A stretch of DNA of 24,054 nucleotides, from assembly GCA_017547395.1 (NCBI GenBank), contig JAFYPS010000183.1:1-24054 (forward strand), written 5' to 3'. This DNA comes from Clostridia bacterium. GTDB taxonomy: Bacteria; Bacillota_A; Clostridia; Oscillospirales; CAG-272. Position 1 is the first letter of the stretch. Each line of letters starts with the position of its first letter. Positions 23,940-24,054 of the stretch are shown here, piece after piece. The notes beneath the pieces are model-generated. The model searched no databases, had not been told where the DNA came from, and saw only the letters and a program-made list of their open reading frames with translations. The position numbers and the translations under genes are program-made.

Positions 23940-24054
23940 ATTGTAAAACGAAAACCACGCGATAGTCGCGTGGTTCAAAAGAGGCTTTGCCGATGAACAG
24001 AAAATCCTCCGATTGTGTTAAGATGTAATTGACCTGCCAGTCAAAAACAAAACA
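23938..24054 (-). CDS. C-terminal end of an unrecognised protein (partial)
   Basis: The minus strand is open from the window edge for 38 codons to TAA 23940-23938. It includes DWQVNYILTQSEDFLFIGKA and ends PRDYRVVFVLQ. The stop runs straight into the shared terminator, as expected for a real gene end. The mix of residues looks protein-like, but no family is recognised. A perfect palindrome ACCACGCGA-TAG-TCGCGTGGT (about 23955-23975) lies inside the frame. Confidence 0.5.
   Translation of the reverse strand, partial: CFVFDWQVNYILTQSEDFLFIGKASFEPRDYRVVFVLQ

Noticed and set aside
23955..24054. Right-edge palindrome considered as the end of an insertion sequence
   Set aside because: The same bases form an open minus-strand frame that ends at a stop directly followed by a terminator; no transposase sequence or flanking repeat is visible.

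Overview
The window looks like chromosomal DNA of an anaerobic, probably spore-capable member of the Clostridia (Bacillota). Supporting signs are: strong Shine-Dalgarno (SD) sequences and consensus TTGACA/TATAAT promoters, a perfect CIRCE operator on groES-groEL, pyruvate formate-lyase with its radical-SAM activase, AsnA, meso-diaminopimelate dehydrogenase, a TagA-type glycosyltransferase, and a SpoIVFB-like protease behind a sigma-E-like promoter. Base composition is moderate, with one visibly AT-richer island at about 3450-5064. No tRNA, rRNA, CRISPR array or intact mobile element was seen.

Left part (1-5065). The 3' end of metY (O-acetylhomoserine sulfhydrylase) is followed by metA, whose acyl-CoA specificity residue predicts acetyl-CoA, so the two act in sequence. 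A bidirectional terminator separates them from minus-strand groES-groEL, with promoter and CIRCE. Then comes a relic of a two-component response regulator whose promoter, direct-repeat operator and RBS survive, but whose coding sequence collapses after about 19 codons. Next is a minus-strand module: a DUF4417 gene broken by an ochre codon, a polymorphic toxin with an Ntox50-like C-terminus, and a small acidic putative immunity gene.

Centre (5066-12310). A consensus promoter drives a leader containing a ZTP (pfl motif) riboswitch, an overlapping intrinsic terminator and a perfect extra hairpin, followed by pflB and pflA. A FocA-like formate channel with its own promoter lies just downstream. 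asnA, gap and a tagA-like gene are separate minus-strand units, each with a recognisable promoter.

Right-centre (12311-19250). potABCD (polyamine ABC importer) is a tightly overlapping minus-strand operon; its PotD has both a lipobox and a C-terminal membrane anchor. Upstream are a small membrane protein and an overlapping M50 site-2 protease, then a CNNM/HlyC transporter. The transporter is preceded by a 39-codon ORF with a strong RBS and a long stem-loop. A terminator-bearing stretch of structured sequence lies between this and ppa and may be a small RNA or attenuator.

Right end (19251-24054). ppa and hom form an operon, followed across a terminator by a small stand-alone ACT-like protein gene. 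Its 3' end overlaps, tail to tail, an AGCS sodium:amino-acid symporter. ddh has a strong promoter, and the last 117 bases hold the C-terminus of an unrecognised minus-strand protein sharing ddh's terminator. metY, metA, hom and ddh all belong to aspartate-family amino-acid metabolism, although they do not form one operon.

The most rewarding items for a second look are the three-helix ZTP leader of pflB, the sigma-E-like promoter with the two-gene S2P unit, the sORF/stem-loop leader of the CNNM gene, the structured region before ppa, and the DUF4417-toxin-immunity island with its nonsense codon.
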